Shown here piece after piece: positions 5,543-12,211 of a DNA stretch of 12,211 bases. The translations under genes and the position numbers were made by a program. Location: contig CALESG010000147.1 in the NCBI GenBank assembly GCA_937907215.1, positions 1-12,211 of the forward strand. Reading direction: 5' to 3'. A model generated the notes under the pieces. The model saw only the letters and a list, made by a program, of their open reading frames with translations, had not been told where the DNA came from and made no database searches. Origin of the DNA: an uncultured Ruminococcus sp. Its GTDB lineage: Bacteria; Bacillota; Clostridia; Oscillospirales; Ruminococcaceae. Position 1 is the stretch's first letter. Each line of letters opens with the position of its first letter.

Positions 5543-8080
5543 ATGGCATCAAAGAAAAAAACATATGCACAAGGCGAGATGCGTCCGCTTTCTGCATTGG
5601 CAAAGCACAGCAGCTCTTCTCCCAAAAAGAGAACTGCTCCTACAAGAGTTCCCGAACCACCTAAATTTCCTCAATATGGTTCACTTGCAAAAACGGGAAA
5701 TCAGGCGGCTAATTTAAATTCTTTACAAGAAAACAAACTTCAGGAAAATGCAAATGTAAACGCACCAAGTGCGGACAATAGCGTTAATATTCCAAATTAT
5801 CCTTTTGAATCTGCAAAAAATGCATTTGACGATATTATTGCAAATTCTGATAATGAATTTGAAGACACGGGTATAGAAAAAATTACAGAGGCTGTTAAAA
5901 GCTTAGAACCAAAAGCAGAGCCAAAGCCGGAAGTCAAGCTCGAACCTGAGATAAAATCTAAACCTGAACCCAAACCGGAAGTCAAGCCCGAACCTGAGAT
6001 AAAATCTAAACCTGAACCCAAACCGGAAGTCAAGCCCGAACCTGAGATAAAATCCAAGCCGGAACCAAAACCGGAAACTAAGCCTGAACCTGAAACGGTT
6101 AAGGCACCGTTTGTGCGTAAATCGGCACAGCCATTGCCTGAATACAAGCAGAATGTAAAAATAGCAGCTCCTGCACGCAGGCGTGGTACAGAAGCACCGG
6201 ATCTCTCTAAAAAGGCTGAACGTGATGCATTTTTCTCAAAATATACCAGCAACAAACCGGAAAGTAAAAAAACGGTACGATTGCCCGAAATAACTGAAGA
6301 ATATATAAGACAGCAGGAACCTGTTCCAAAGCCTAAGATTAACAAAGTATCTGTTAAGCATAAAAATCCATTTCTCACTAAGCGAACTGGCGGAACTGTT
6401 ATTTCTCATTTAAAGGAGAGTTCTGAACCGCTGCATATAGGAGAAAAGCCAGAGGCAGAACCGCAAAAGGATTCTTTAAAAGAAATACAGGAGATCCTTA
6501 GGAAAAATATAAAAGAGCCTGTAAATATCTATGTAGATAAATCTGCTGCGAAAAATAATCAAAATCGCCCGAAGCCGGATAATACAGCCAAGCCTGAAGT
6601 TCATGCAGATCCTCCGGAAGCTGCTCCGCAGGAAACCGCTACTCAAGAGATGCGTGAGAATATAGAGAGTGCTGTAAAAATTCAGAGAAAAGAACGTGAA
6701 GAAGCAAAGGCAAAGCTTTCAGCTGATGAAATAACCGATATTCAAAAGAAAAGCAGTATAATACGTTCTGTTGGAATAATTAGTGCAATAACAATTTGTG
6801 GAGCATTTCTGCTTTTTGGCAAGCGTTCTGACTTTTCTGCTGAGGAAAACCGAAAGCTTGCAACTATGCCTGAGTTTTCATGGAGTTCTTATTTGAATGG
6901 TGAATATACAGCCGATCTTTCTGCTTATTACAATGATACAGTGCCGATGAGAAGTACATTTAAGAGAATGATCTCATCTATGCAAAAATTGAAAGGCTTG
7001 CCTTCGGACGAGGATAAAAATGCAGCATTTTTTGGAAATGTTGCAGTAAAACAGCAAGATGAAAACACTGCTGAGTCTGCTGCCGATGTTACTAATATAA
7101 CAGATGTATCAGATATAATTGCTGAAAGCACGTCCACTAAGCCGGCTGTTACTACTGCTGTTACCACTACAACAGAGCTTGAAGAATATGAACCTCCGGT
7201 TGAAGTTGGTGACAGCATAATAATTTATAAAAAGCGAGCAATAAGCTTTTACGGCGGACTTGATTCTATAGCAGAATCATATGCAAATACTCTAAATGAT
7301 TTCAAAAAAGAACTTCCGTCTGTAAATGTATATTCTCTTATTGCACCTACATCTGTTTCATTCTATTTGCCCGATGAGTATAAGGACTATACTGCAAGCG
7401 AAAAGGAAAAGATAGATCATGCAAATAGTTATTTAAAAAATGTTACTCCTGTAGATGCGTATTCTGTTCTTGAACAGCATAAGGATGAGGCTATATACGC
7501 ACGTACAGATCACCACTGGCTTCCGCTTGGTGCATATTATGCCGCACAAGAGTTTGCCAAAACTGCCGGTGTTCCGTTTACAGATATTTCAGATATGAAA
7601 GCTGAAACTAAAGAAGGATATGTAGGCTCAATGTATACATACACACAGAGTACCATACTTTCTGAAAATCCGGAAGACTTTACATATTATAAGCCTAAAA
7701 ATAGATATAAGACTGATTATTATACACCATCATTTACGTTTGATTACGAAGGCGATTTGTTGATGGATATTACAAATTATGATCCTGTTGGATATTACCT
7801 TGTATTTATGCTTGGAGATGATAAAATAGTTCATGTATCTACAGATGTAGATAATGATAGAACGCTTGTTATTTTCAAGGACAGCTATGGAAATGCTATG
7901 GTTCCATGTTTGGTTGGTTCATTTTCTGATATATATGTATGCGATATACGCTATTTTGAACCAAACGCAGCTCAATTCTGTAAAGATGTGGGTGCAACAG
8001 ATCTTTTGTTTGCTATGAATACATTCAGTGCAACAGGCGGAAATGAAGACTGTATAGAACAAATTCTTTATAATCAGTAA
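5543..8080 (+). CDS. DHHW/AlgJ-like SGNH-fold protein with long repeat-bearing N-terminal extension
   Basis: This 845-residue protein has an AAAGGAG ribosome site at 5527-5533. Residues 1 to about 403 are Pro/Glu/Lys-rich, low in hydrophobics and probably disordered, with a tandem 16-residue repeat at 129 to about 191. One membrane segment spans about 409-426 (SVGIISAITICGAFLLFG). The extracytoplasmic part has a Thr-rich insert near 515-550, then the DHHW domain: DHHW at 656-659 and KDSYG with Ser781, matching the Asp-His and Ser catalytic positions of AlgJ/AlgX-type SGNH acetyltransferases. Topology is predicted as N-terminus inside, catalytic domain outside. DHHW proteins pair with MBOAT proteins and transfer the acyl group to a polysaccharide. 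Typical members are about 350-450 residues with the membrane segment near the start, so the roughly 400-residue cytoplasmic extension is unusual. Family call is strong; the substrate is unknown. Confidence 0.88.
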   Translation: MASKKKTYAQGEMRPLSALAKHSSSSPKKRTAPTRVPEPPKFPQYGSLAKTGNQAANLNSLQENKLQENANVNAPSADNSVNIPNYPFESAKNAFDDIIANSDNEFEDTGIEKITEAVKSLEPKAEPKPEVKLEPEIKSKPEPKPEVKPEPEIKSKPEPKPEVKPEPEIKSKPEPKPETKPEPETVKAPFVRKSAQPLPEYKQNVKIAAPARRRGTEAPDLSKKAERDAFFSKYTSNKPESKKTVRLPEITEEYIRQQEPVPKPKINKVSVKHKNPFLTKRTGGTVISHLKESSEPLHIGEKPEAEPQKDSLKEIQEILRKNIKEPVNIYVDKSAAKNNQNRPKPDNTAKPEVHADPPEAAPQETATQEMRENIESAVKIQRKEREEAKAKLSADEITDIQKKSSIIRSVGIISAITICGAFLLFGKRSDFSAEENRKLATMPEFSWSSYLNGEYTADLSAYYNDTVPMRSTFKRMISSMQKLKGLPSDEDKNAAFFGNVAVKQQDENTAESAADVTNITDVSDIIAESTSTKPAVTTAVTTTTELEEYEPPVEVGDSIIIYKKRAISFYGGLDSIAESYANTLNDFKKELPSVNVYSLIAPTSVSFYLPDEYKDYTASEKEKIDHANSYLKNVTPVDAYSVLEQHKDEAIYARTDHHWLPLGAYYAAQEFAKTAGVPFTDISDMKAETKEGYVGSMYTYTQSTILSENPEDFTYYKPKNRYKTDYYTPSFTFDYEGDLLMDITNYDPVGYYLVFMLGDDKIVHVSTDVDNDRTLVIFKDSYGNAMVPCLVGSFSDIYVCDIRYFEPNAAQFCKDVGATDLLFAMNTFSATGGNEDCIEQILYNQ
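5927..6112 (+). repeat. 48-bp tandem repeat inside the DHHW gene (3 full copies plus a partial)
   Basis: Units start at 5927, 5975, 6023 and 6071 (partial, degenerate). Each 48-bp unit encodes 16 residues of the form PEVKPEPEIKSKPEPK. Units 1 and 2 differ at one base (T/C at the codon giving Leu or Pro), and unit 3 differs from unit 2 at four bases, all silent. Near-identity at DNA level indicates recent duplication, and the copy number probably varies between strains. The period is a multiple of three, so changes keep the frame. Confidence 0.92.
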
Positions 8081-8102
8081 TAAAAAAGGCGAGGACAACA
8101 AA

Positions 8103-9896
8103 ATGAAAGAACTTGAATATCCATTTGACGGTGCATGGATCTTAAAAAAACGCCGTACAATTAAAAAAATGCTTCTTGAAGATGGAAGCAATAGGATAAA
8201 AAAACATATTGCAGTGCTTGGCGGTTCAACTACAAGTGATATTATATCTATGATGGAACTTTTCTTGCTGAATTTCGGCATAGAGCCTTTGTTTTATGAA
8301 TCGGAATATGCAAGATACTGGCAAGACGCTATGTTTGAAAATCCTGAGCTTGAAGAATTTAAACCTGATATAATCTTCATTCATACATCTTCAAGAAATC
8401 TTGATTTTTTCCCTGAAAATGTGGGCTGTACACAATCTGAAATGGATTCTGCCCTTGAAGAACAGTATGAGCATTTTGAACAGATGTGGGAAAAATTATC
8501 TGAAACTTATCATTGTCCCATTATCCAAAATAATTTTGAAATGCCTTCATACAGACTTTTAGGCAATAGCGATGCATGGGATATTCATGGCAAGATAAAT
8601 TTTATAACAAGACTTAATTGCAAGTTTTATGAATACGCTCAAAAGCACCAGTCGTTTTACATAAATGATATAAACTATGTTTCTGCCTGCTATGGTCTTG
8701 ATCAATGGCTTGATCCTAAGTATTGGTATTTATACAAGTATGCAATGTGTGTGCCTGCAATTCCGGATTTTGCTTATAATACAGTTTGTATAATAAAATC
8801 TATTTTTGGCAAAAACAAAAAGGTTCTTGCACTTGATCTTGACAATACGCTTTGGGGTGGAGTTATTGGCGATGATGGTCAGGAAGGAATAGAGATAGGC
8901 CATGAAACTACACTTGGTCAGGGTTATGAGGAAGTTCAGCATTATATAAAGGCTCACAAACAACTTGGAGTTCTTCTTACAGTATGTTCAAAGAATGAGG
9001 AAGAAAACGCTTTGCTTGGTTTGAATCATCCAAGCAGCATATTAAAACCCGATGATTTTACAGTTATAAAGGCTAACTGGAATCCTAAAGATATGAATCT
9101 TTTAGAAACAGCATCTGAACTTAATCTTTTGCCGGAGAGCTTTGTATTTGTTGATGATAATCCGGCAGAACGTGCAATTGTAGAAGGACAGATTCCGGGA
9201 ATTGCAGTATCTGAATTTGAAACAGTGGAAGAATGCATTAAAAGTATTGACAGAGCAGGTCATTTTGAGATAACGTCTCTTTCAGCCGATGATGCCAAAA
9301 GAGGCGAGATGTATAAGGCAAATGCGAAGCGTGCTAAATTTCAAAAGACTTTTGGCAGTTACGAAGAATATCTCACAAGTCTGGATATGAATGCAAAAAT
9401 CACGGATTTTGAACCTATATTTTTAAGCAGAATAGTCCAGCTTACAAATAAAAGCAATCAATTCAATCTTACTACAAGACGGTATCAGCTTAGCGAGATG
9501 GAAGACATCACTGCTAATAATAATTATATTAGACTTTGCGGAAGTCTTAGCGATCGTTTTGGCGACAATGGAATCGTTTCTATAGTAATAGGAGAATGTA
9601 TTGATCAGACAGTGCATATAGACTTGTGGCTTATGAGCTGTCGTGTGCTTAAACGTGATATGGAGTTTGCAATGCTTGATGAACTTGTGCGTAAATGCAG
9701 AGAACGTGGAGCGGTAAAAATTGTAGGTCATTATTATAAGACAAATAAAAATGCGATGGTTAAGGACTTGTACGAAACCTTTGGCTTTACAAAATTAAAA
9801 GAGTTTGAAAATGGCGACAGTACATGGGAACTTAAAACAGCTGAATATAAAAATAAAAATCATGTAATAAAAGTAAATGAACAGGAGATGGCGTAA
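8103..9896 (+). CDS. FkbH-like HAD-IIIC family protein (predicted acyl/glyceryl loading enzyme)
   Basis: This 597-residue protein has a GGCGAGG ribosome site at 8088-8094 and starts 22 nt after the DHHW stop. Residues 1 to about 235 are the SGNH-like N-terminal region of FkbH proteins, with GGSTTSD at 40-46. Residues about 240-370 are a HAD domain with all motifs intact: DLDNT (Asp245, Asp247), CSKN (Ser296), Lys323 or Lys329, and VDDN (Asp351, Asp352). Residues about 440-575 hold the C-terminal part with NQFNLTTRRY (from Asn452) and a GNAT-like fold. Characterised FkbH proteins take a glyceryl unit from 1,3-bisphosphoglycerate, dephosphorylate it and load it on an acyl carrier protein. A carrier protein gene follows directly, and no polyketide synthase is nearby. 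The glyceryl substrate here is inferred from family membership; another phosphorylated C3 acid is possible. It is expected to be cytoplasmic. Confidence 0.9.
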   Translation: MKELEYPFDGAWILKKRRTIKKMLLEDGSNRIKKHIAVLGGSTTSDIISMMELFLLNFGIEPLFYESEYARYWQDAMFENPELEEFKPDIIFIHTSSRNLDFFPENVGCTQSEMDSALEEQYEHFEQMWEKLSETYHCPIIQNNFEMPSYRLLGNSDAWDIHGKINFITRLNCKFYEYAQKHQSFYINDINYVSACYGLDQWLDPKYWYLYKYAMCVPAIPDFAYNTVCIIKSIFGKNKKVLALDLDNTLWGGVIGDDGQEGIEIGHETTLGQGYEEVQHYIKAHKQLGVLLTVCSKNEEENALLGLNHPSSILKPDDFTVIKANWNPKDMNLLETASELNLLPESFVFVDDNPAERAIVEGQIPGIAVSEFETVEECIKSIDRAGHFEITSLSADDAKRGEMYKANAKRAKFQKTFGSYEEYLTSLDMNAKITDFEPIFLSRIVQLTNKSNQFNLTTRRYQLSEMEDITANNNYIRLCGSLSDRFGDNGIVSIVIGECIDQTVHIDLWLMSCRVLKRDMEFAMLDELVRKCRERGAVKIVGHYYKTNKNAMVKDLYETFGFTKLKEFENGDSTWELKTAEYKNKNHVIKVNEQEMA

Positions 9897-9898
9897 AA

Positions 9899-10177
9899 AT
9901 GACACATGAGGATATTATGGAAAGACTGACAGAAGTATTTCGTGAAGTGTTTGACGATGATTCTATAAACATAAACGATAGAACTACTGCAAACGATATT
10001 GAGGAATGGGACAGCCTTGAGCATATCAATCTTATTGAAGCTGTTGAAAAGGAATTTTCAATGCGTTTTCAGATGCGTGAAGTTTCTGGCATGAAAGATG
10101 TTGGAGAAATGGCAGATATTATCGCAGAAAGAGCCGGCTCAGGCACTAAAAAGAAAAAGGGTTTTTTTAAAAAATAA
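9899..10177 (+). CDS. Acyl carrier protein (phosphopantetheine carrier)
   Basis: This 92-residue acidic helical protein carries the phosphopantetheine site in EEWDSLEHINLIEAVEKEF, with Ser39 as the attachment residue, and has the usual carrier protein length. The WDSLEHINL form is typical of stand-alone carriers beside FkbH or NRPS-like genes rather than of the main fatty acid AcpP. A basic tail, GTKKKKGFFKK, ends the protein and is unusual for a carrier; it could aid membrane or partner contact (inference). The start is 2 nt after the FkbH stop, and AGGAG at 9883-9887 lies inside the end of the FkbH gene 11 nt from the ATG, so the two are probably translationally coupled. Its likely partners are the FkbH protein as loader and the MBOAT protein as acceptor, as DltC serves DltB. 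Confidence 0.9.
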   Translation: MTHEDIMERLTEVFREVFDDDSININDRTTANDIEEWDSLEHINLIEAVEKEFSMRFQMREVSGMKDVGEMADIIAERAGSGTKKKKGFFKK

Positions 10178-10190
10178 TTTATGCAAATTG

Positions 10191-10222
10191 AAAAAGTCTT
10201 CTTAATTAAAGAAGGCTTTTTT
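10191..10222 (+). terminator. Intrinsic terminator of the acyltransferase operon
   Basis: AAAAAGTCTTCTT (10191-10203) pairs over 13 bp with AAGAAGGCTTTTT (10209-10221), with one G-U pair and loop AATTA, and the stem runs into a T-tract. It lies 13 nt after the carrier protein stop and separates the operon from the GH9 gene, which has its own promoter. Confidence 0.88.
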
Positions 10223-10297
10223 ATTTTATATCTTTTAAAAATATATATTTATAAGGTAAAATATGTAGATTTATATGCTCGAATTTTCTGAAAGAGC

Positions 10298-10326
10298 TTG
10301 ACAAAATATTATAAATATGGTACAAT
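10298..10326 (+). promoter_or_regulatory. Promoter of the GH9 gene
   Basis: TTGACA (10298-10303) and TACAAT (10321-10326) are separated by 17 nt, a near-consensus sigma-A promoter. The predicted start near 10333 gives a short leader of about 27 nt before the ATG at 10360. A weak GCTC/GAGC symmetry (10277-10297) abuts the -35, too short to call an operator. Confidence 0.8.
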
Positions 10327-10359
10327 AAAACCAAATTTATGTTTACTATGGAGGTAATT

Positions 10360-12211
10360 ATGAAGAAATTAAAAAAACGCATTGCTTCAGCACTTACTGC
10401 CGTTGCAATAGGTGCAAGCAGCGTAATGACAGGATTATCGGTCACTCCTATGAGTGCATCAGCTGCCAATGAAAATTACATGGAAGCCCTTGCTATGTCC
10501 CTGTATTTCTATGATTCCAATGCTTGCGGCACTGGAATTACAGGTGGACCTCTTACATGGAGAGGTGATTGTCATACATATGACGCAGAAGCTTCTGTAG
10601 GCAGCCTTGACGGTTCTTTGAAATCTATAGTCGATCCGGACGGAGATGGAAAGATCGATGTTTCAGGCGGATGGCATGATGCAGGTGACCACATCAAGTT
10701 CAATCTTACTATTGGCTTTGGTCTTTCAAGCCTTGCTATGTCTGAATATCTCAATGAGGGAATCTATGCAAAGGCAGGCTGTCGTGATCATCTTGAGTAT
10801 GAGATGAAGTGGGGTGCTGATTACCTCATGAAGACAACATTCCTCGACGGTTCAGGAAATGTTGCTGCTATAGCTCACGTTGTTGCAGATGGTGGTGTTG
10901 ATCATAGTATATGGTCTGCTCCTGAAGTTCAGACCTATGATCGTCCGGTATATTGGCTGACAGCTTCAAAGAACAACTCTGCTGTATGCGGAGAAATGGC
11001 TTCCGGTCTTGCCGGTGCAGCTTACATACTTAAAGATTCCGATCCTGCATATGCTGCTAAATGTATTAAATATGCAAAGGCTCTTGCAAACTTTGGTAAA
11101 ACCCATGTTGGAAATGAGGGCGGCGGACTCAGTAGTTTCTATGGTACTGATTCAATGTATCAGGATGAAATGGCACTTGCTGATGCTTGGCTCTGGATAT
11201 GCGGTGAAGGCAGTAAGCCAACACTCACTCCAAACGCAGGTCAGTATGGTGGTATTTATGATTACGATAAGTATACATGGGACAAGGTATGGCAGGGCTA
11301 TTCTGCGGTGATGTATAAGGCTACCGGTGAAAATGCATTTGCAGAAGAGCTTAAATTTGAGCTTAACAAGCAGGGTGGCCTTAGTGAAGGCAATTATAAC
11401 GCTGACGGCTGGGGTGCTTCACGTTATAATTGTGCTAAGCAGATGGATGCATACGTTATTGCAAATGGAGATGCAAATTCAAGCTATGCAAAGGGTGCCA
11501 AGTATCAGCTTGACTATATACTCGGCAATAACAACTTTGGTTACAGTTTCCTTCTTGGTTACGGCGACAAATGGCCTACCCATATTCATCACCGTGCAGC
11601 TAATCCTGGCGAAGGTAATCAGACTTCCGCAGATAACATAGAAGCTAAGTATACAAACTATGGTATGCTGGTAGGCGGTCCTGACGGCGGCGGTTATGAA
11701 GATCATTCAGACAGATATCAGTATACAGAGGGTGCTTTGGACTACAACGGCTGCTTTGCTATTGCGTGTGCTTGTGCAGCAAATCTGTATGGTGGCGATG
11801 CTTCTACATTAAAGGCAAAGCTTCCTTCTATCTCTGAAATTAATGCTGATTATAAATTTGGCAATTCTACTCCAATTGATACAACAACTACTACAACCAC
11901 AACTACAACATCCACTACTACTAATACAACAACTACAACATCCTCAAGTACAACAAAGGCAACAGATACAACAACATCAACAACAGTTTCTTCTAAAACA
12001 ACAGCATCAAGCACTACTGCTAAAACAACAACATCAAGTTCAAGTGCTACAACTACAACAACAATATCTATTCCATCTGATAAGTATGCTTGGGTAGCAG
12101 GCGAATATTGGGTAAAACCAGGCGATACAGACTTTGGTATTATCCCAAGAGTATACAATGACCCGGGTGATTTGACAGCTCTCAAGCTGACAATGAAGTC
12201 ATCAGCTCTTA
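10360..12211 (+). CDS. Secreted glycoside hydrolase family 9 cellulase, partial (3' end beyond the window)
   Basis: 617 codons are visible with no stop. TGGAGGT precedes the ATG at 10360. Residues 1-35 are a signal peptide (MKKLKKRIAS, hydrophobic core, cleavage near SASA). The GH9 catalytic domain follows directly, about 38-505, with no N-terminal Ig or CBM. GGWHDAGDH carries Asp107 and Asp110 (catalytic base pair), HIHHR at 408-412 is the conserved His/Arg site, and YTEGALDYN carries the general acid Glu457. All key residues are intact, so an active beta-1,4-glucanase is expected; endo or processive action cannot be told. A Thr/Ser linker spans about 508-568. It is followed by a module beginning YAWVAGEYWVKPGDT that I do not firmly recognise; PGDT and the following pattern are weakly cohesin-like, and a carbohydrate-binding module is also possible. 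Any dockerin would lie beyond the window. Confidence 0.93.
   Translation, partial: MKKLKKRIASALTAVAIGASSVMTGLSVTPMSASAANENYMEALAMSLYFYDSNACGTGITGGPLTWRGDCHTYDAEASVGSLDGSLKSIVDPDGDGKIDVSGGWHDAGDHIKFNLTIGFGLSSLAMSEYLNEGIYAKAGCRDHLEYEMKWGADYLMKTTFLDGSGNVAAIAHVVADGGVDHSIWSAPEVQTYDRPVYWLTASKNNSAVCGEMASGLAGAAYILKDSDPAYAAKCIKYAKALANFGKTHVGNEGGGLSSFYGTDSMYQDEMALADAWLWICGEGSKPTLTPNAGQYGGIYDYDKYTWDKVWQGYSAVMYKATGENAFAEELKFELNKQGGLSEGNYNADGWGASRYNCAKQMDAYVIANGDANSSYAKGAKYQLDYILGNNNFGYSFLLGYGDKWPTHIHHRAANPGEGNQTSADNIEAKYTNYGMLVGGPDGGGYEDHSDRYQYTEGALDYNGCFAIACACAANLYGGDASTLKAKLPSISEINADYKFGNSTPIDTTTTTTTTTTSTTTNTTTTTSSSTTKATDTTTSTTVSSKTTASSTTAKTTTSSSSATTTTTISIPSDKYAWVAGEYWVKPGDTDFGIIPRVYNDPGDLTALKLTMKSSAL
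11881..12066 (+). repeat. ACA/ACT-rich low-complexity tract encoding the GH9 Thr/Ser linker
   Basis: About 62 codons are nearly all Thr or Ser, mostly ACA and ACT with AGC/TCA interruptions. The translated linker is a typical flexible, probably O-glycosylated spacer between the catalytic domain and the next module. Shorter Thr-rich linkers of the same style occur in the LRR protein (near 835-905) and the DHHW protein (near 7085-7190), all in exported parts. The opposite strand gives a long Val-rich shadow frame that is not a gene. Confidence 0.85.

Noticed and set aside
5927..6112. CRISPR-like array of 48-bp repeats
   Set aside because: The units are directly adjacent with no spacers, keep the reading frame and encode a Pro/Glu/Lys segment.
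5797..6378. 193-codon minus-strand frame with Gly/Ser repeats
   Set aside because: Shadow of the DHHW gene repeat region; no ribosome site, and the repeats are the complement of the 48-bp units.
11850..12185. Val-rich minus-strand open frame opposite the GH9 linker
   Set aside because: It is the reverse reading of the ACA/ACT-rich Thr linker, with a composition produced only by that repeat.

Overview
Low-GC Gram-positive (Firmicutes) DNA, most likely from a fibre-degrading Ruminococcus or close relative in the Oscillospiraceae/Ruminococcaceae. The evidence is AT-rich intergenic DNA, strong AGGAGG ribosome binding sites, TTGACA/TATAAT promoters, a secreted family 9 glycoside hydrolase with a long Thr/Ser linker, and similar Thr-rich linkers in other exported proteins. 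The genus is an inference from style; no rRNA or marker gene is present.

Layout. (1) 1-3064, minus strand: one very long open frame, cut by the window edge, for a secreted protein with an unrecognised beta-rich middle region, a Thr linker and BspA-type leucine-rich repeats. Its roughly 160-nt leader holds two perfect interleaved inverted repeats that could form an H-type pseudoknot just upstream of the Shine-Dalgarno sequence. (2) 3264-4040: intergenic DNA with a minus-strand tRNA-Pro(GGG), its promoter and several intrinsic-terminator-like hairpins. (3) 4124-10177, plus strand: a tight four-gene operon for an MBOAT O-acyltransferase, a DHHW/AlgJ-like SGNH protein with an unusually long repeat-bearing N-terminal extension, an FkbH-like HAD-IIIC protein and an acyl carrier protein, closed by a strong terminator. 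(4) 10298 to the end, plus strand: a promoter and a GH9 cellulase gene cut by the window edge in a C-terminal module after its Thr/Ser linker.

How the genes may work together. The operon has the same logical parts as the Dlt teichoic acid D-alanylation system: a loading enzyme, a carrier protein, an MBOAT membrane acyltransferase and an extracytoplasmic SGNH-type protein. Here the loading enzyme is FkbH-like instead of DltA. Characterised FkbH proteins load a glyceryl unit from 1,3-bisphosphoglycerate onto an acyl carrier protein. The operon could therefore encode a pathway that puts a glyceryl-type acyl group, rather than alanine or acetate, onto a surface polymer. This is the most interesting hypothesis in the window and is inferred from gene content and intact motifs. 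The flanking LRR protein and GH9 enzyme are independently transcribed surface or secreted proteins.
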